Positions 62,114 to 64,000 of a stretch of DNA of 64,000 nucleotides are shown in pieces. A program made the position numbers and the translations under genes. The notes under the pieces were generated by a model. It saw only the letters and a program-made list of their open reading frames with translations. It made no database searches and had not been told where the DNA came from. The first letter of the stretch is position 1. Every line of letters begins with the position of its first letter. This DNA is from Sarcophilus harrisii (lineage: Eukaryota; Chordata; Mammalia; Dasyuromorphia; Dasyuridae): positions 464,397,359-464,461,358 of the forward strand of contig NC_045429.1 of NCBI RefSeq assembly GCF_902635505.1. Reading direction: 5' to 3'.

Positions 62114-63080
62114 AGTTATGTAAATGGGGCTGAGCTGGACCTCCCCCAGAAGAACAGAGCAGCCATAAATGGCCAGCCCCTCACTCCCCATTTCTGCCCC
62201 CAACATGTTCCTCAAGTTTCCTCTACATTTTGTGCTGCCCAGAGATTCCCTCCAAGTTACATTAACTATGAGGTTTGGCTTTTTAGGCAGAGAAAGGTTG
62301 GGGAGAAGAAGGAGGTGGGGGGAGGGGAAAAGGGGAGCCCCCAGTAACAAAAAGGGGAACTGGAGGGACAGCCAAAGAGCCAGCGTGGCTCACACCCCTC
62401 CCACAGAACTGGAGCTTCTTAGCCCGGAGCTGAAAGCCATTGGCCTTCTGTATACACTTGTGTGGACAAGGATGACGCAGGGAGGAAGCCGCTCCACAGA
62501 GTGAAGTTAATCTAGCCCTTCAATACCCCGTAGCAGGGCTCAAGTGGGTCGGGTGCCCCCACTGGCTCCCTCAGACCCTGCTCAGCCAAAGGTCACCAGC
62601 TACTTCTAGTTCTCCCAGCTCCCAGCAGGGTCAGGGTGAAGGGGTCCCATCATGCACATTGGGCAGACGTAGCTGCTTCCTTTCTCGTGGTCAGTTTTAG
62701 TCAAGCTTCATTTCCCCAACGCTACTGGATGGTCACTACAAGGGCCAATGTCGGGAATGCCCCCATAGGTCTCCGTGGTAGCTCCCCCACACGGAGCACT
62801 CAGTCCCTGGGTTTCTATGCCTGGGGAACCCCTAGGACATGCATCACACATGCATGTGCACAAACGTGTCCGTGGGACCGTGGGACCGTGGGACCGTGGG
62901 AGATCACTTCCAGGGACGAGCTCCAACCCCCTGAGTGGGTAAATGACACATCAGGTCCAGCTCTTCCCGCTGCAAACCGCCTGGTTGCTCCCTGAACCCT
63001 TCAAGGACAGTTTTCAAACCGTGGAAATTTGGAAGTAGGACAGCACATGGCCACCAGGCTTCCTCCGAAAAGCCTTTGTC
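62114..63080. other. Noncoding stretch
   Basis: No gene recognised. Contains a tiny 10-base tandem repeat (GTGGGACCGT) at about 62872-62901. Confidence 0.4.
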
Positions 63081-64000
63081 CCCGGTGTTGCCCTTCCCAA
63101 AATTCTTTAAAGGGCCCGGGGGGCCCCCTTCCCCAATTCACCAGACTTTTGGGCTTTTAAAAAAGTTTTGGGGCGGGCTCCCCTTCTGACAGGGGGGGGG
63201 CACCGGTCCTCCCTTCCCGCCCAAAGGTTTGTGGCTTTGATTCCCAATTACCTGGGGATTTTCCGGCCCACTCCCCCCTCCCCCCGCCTTTGTGGGATCC
63301 TCCCCATCTCCCACCCAGTCCTCCTTCCCCCCCCCCCCTACCCCAGCTTCCCTTCGGCATTCCCAATGGGCACTCTTTCTCCACCTCCCATTTCCACTCT
63401 GGGCCCCTGCCCTTTGGGGTTTCCTCCCCCCTTTTCCCAATTTAAATGCCCCACCCAAAATGGGAGTTTTCCTTTCTTTAAAATGCCCCAAAAAAGGGGG
63501 AGGGCCAGACAACGGCCCTTTTTAAACCAAAAACCCCCCAGGAATCCGGGGCCCCCACTTCCGTAAAACCCCCCCCCCACAAGCATAAACCCAAAACCCA
63601 ACTTACACCCCCCCGGGAAAAATAAAAAAAACTGTTCTTCTCCCTTGGGGAAAACAGCAAAACCCGGGGAACAAAACAAACCCCGGGGAAAAAAAATTTC
63701 CTAATTTGTTGGTTTTTCTTTAGGGCCCAGGAGGGCCCACTCCTTTCCAAAACCCAATTACCCTTTTAAAAAAACCCACTAAATAAATTAAAAACTTCCC
63801 CCCAAGCTTCCGGCACTCCCCCCCCCAGGGTTTTCACCAACCTCCCTTCCCCTTTCCGCTCCCCTCCTCCTCCCCCTCCTTCTCCTCCTCCTCCTCCCTT
63901 CCCCTCCTCCCCCCCTTTCCTCCTGTTTTCTTTGTTTTTAAATGGCCCTTTTGGAAGAAAAAAAAAACCCCCGGGAATTCCCTGTCCCCCTTCAAACCTT
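63081..64000. other. Low-quality-looking sequence at the window end
   Basis: From about 63081 the sequence is packed with stretched homopolymers (runs of C, G, A and T often 4-9 long) and has almost no ordinary texture. It looks like untrimmed, poorly called bases at a contig end. No feature is annotated in it. Confidence 0.6.

Noticed and set aside
50950-64000. LRRC3, expected next to TSPEAR from the human map
   Set aside because: No leucine-rich repeat coding sequence was found in any frame here; it may lie beyond the window.

Overview
The window looks like nuclear DNA of a mammal, most probably a marsupial. Two SINE copies end in the 'CCACCTAGCTGCCCC' tail typical of marsupial tRNA-type SINEs, RTE/BovB-type (MAR1-like) SINE copies are present, several young L1 copies have clear target-site duplications, and one class II endogenous retrovirus is present. 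The species cannot be settled from the sequence alone.

Two kinds of host gene are present. The first is TSPEAR (thrombospondin-type laminin G domain and EAR repeats) on the + strand. Eleven exons (2-12) between 23790 and 50949 encode about 645 residues: a TSPN/laminin-G-like region followed by seven EAR repeats. All reading phases match across the introns. Exon 1 (signal peptide) is not seen and probably lies upstream of the window. The second is a keratin-associated protein (KRTAP) cluster on the - strand, upstream of TSPEAR exon 2 and so probably inside TSPEAR intron 1, the same antisense nested arrangement as on human 21q22.3. It has three tandem KRTAP10-like copies (copy 1 cut by the window start, copies 2 and 3 with damaged frames) and one intact KRTAP12-like gene at 18470-18901. 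Each has a TATAAAAG box, and the three with a visible 3' end have an AATAAA 320-340 bases past the stop.

Layout: 1-14.9 kb, tandem KRTAP10 units with L1 insertions (2497-4100, 4678-4855) and an endogenous retrovirus (7328-11140); 14.9-18.1 kb, purine-rich and CA-rich repeats including a 130-bp tandem repeat; 18.1-19.1 kb, the KRTAP12-like gene; 19.1-23.8 kb, noncoding; 23.8-50.9 kb, TSPEAR; 50.9-64 kb, no recognisable gene, with an old L1 near 60.6-62.1 kb and poor-quality-looking sequence after about 63.1 kb.

TSPEAR (tooth, hair and inner-ear development) and KRTAPs (hair-shaft matrix) both act in hair follicles, so their linkage makes biological sense. I found no novel multi-gene system. 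The points most worth a second look are a GC-AG intron in TSPEAR, the fate of the decaying KRTAP10 copies, and an internal L1 ORF2 fragment with a target-site duplication but no 3' end.
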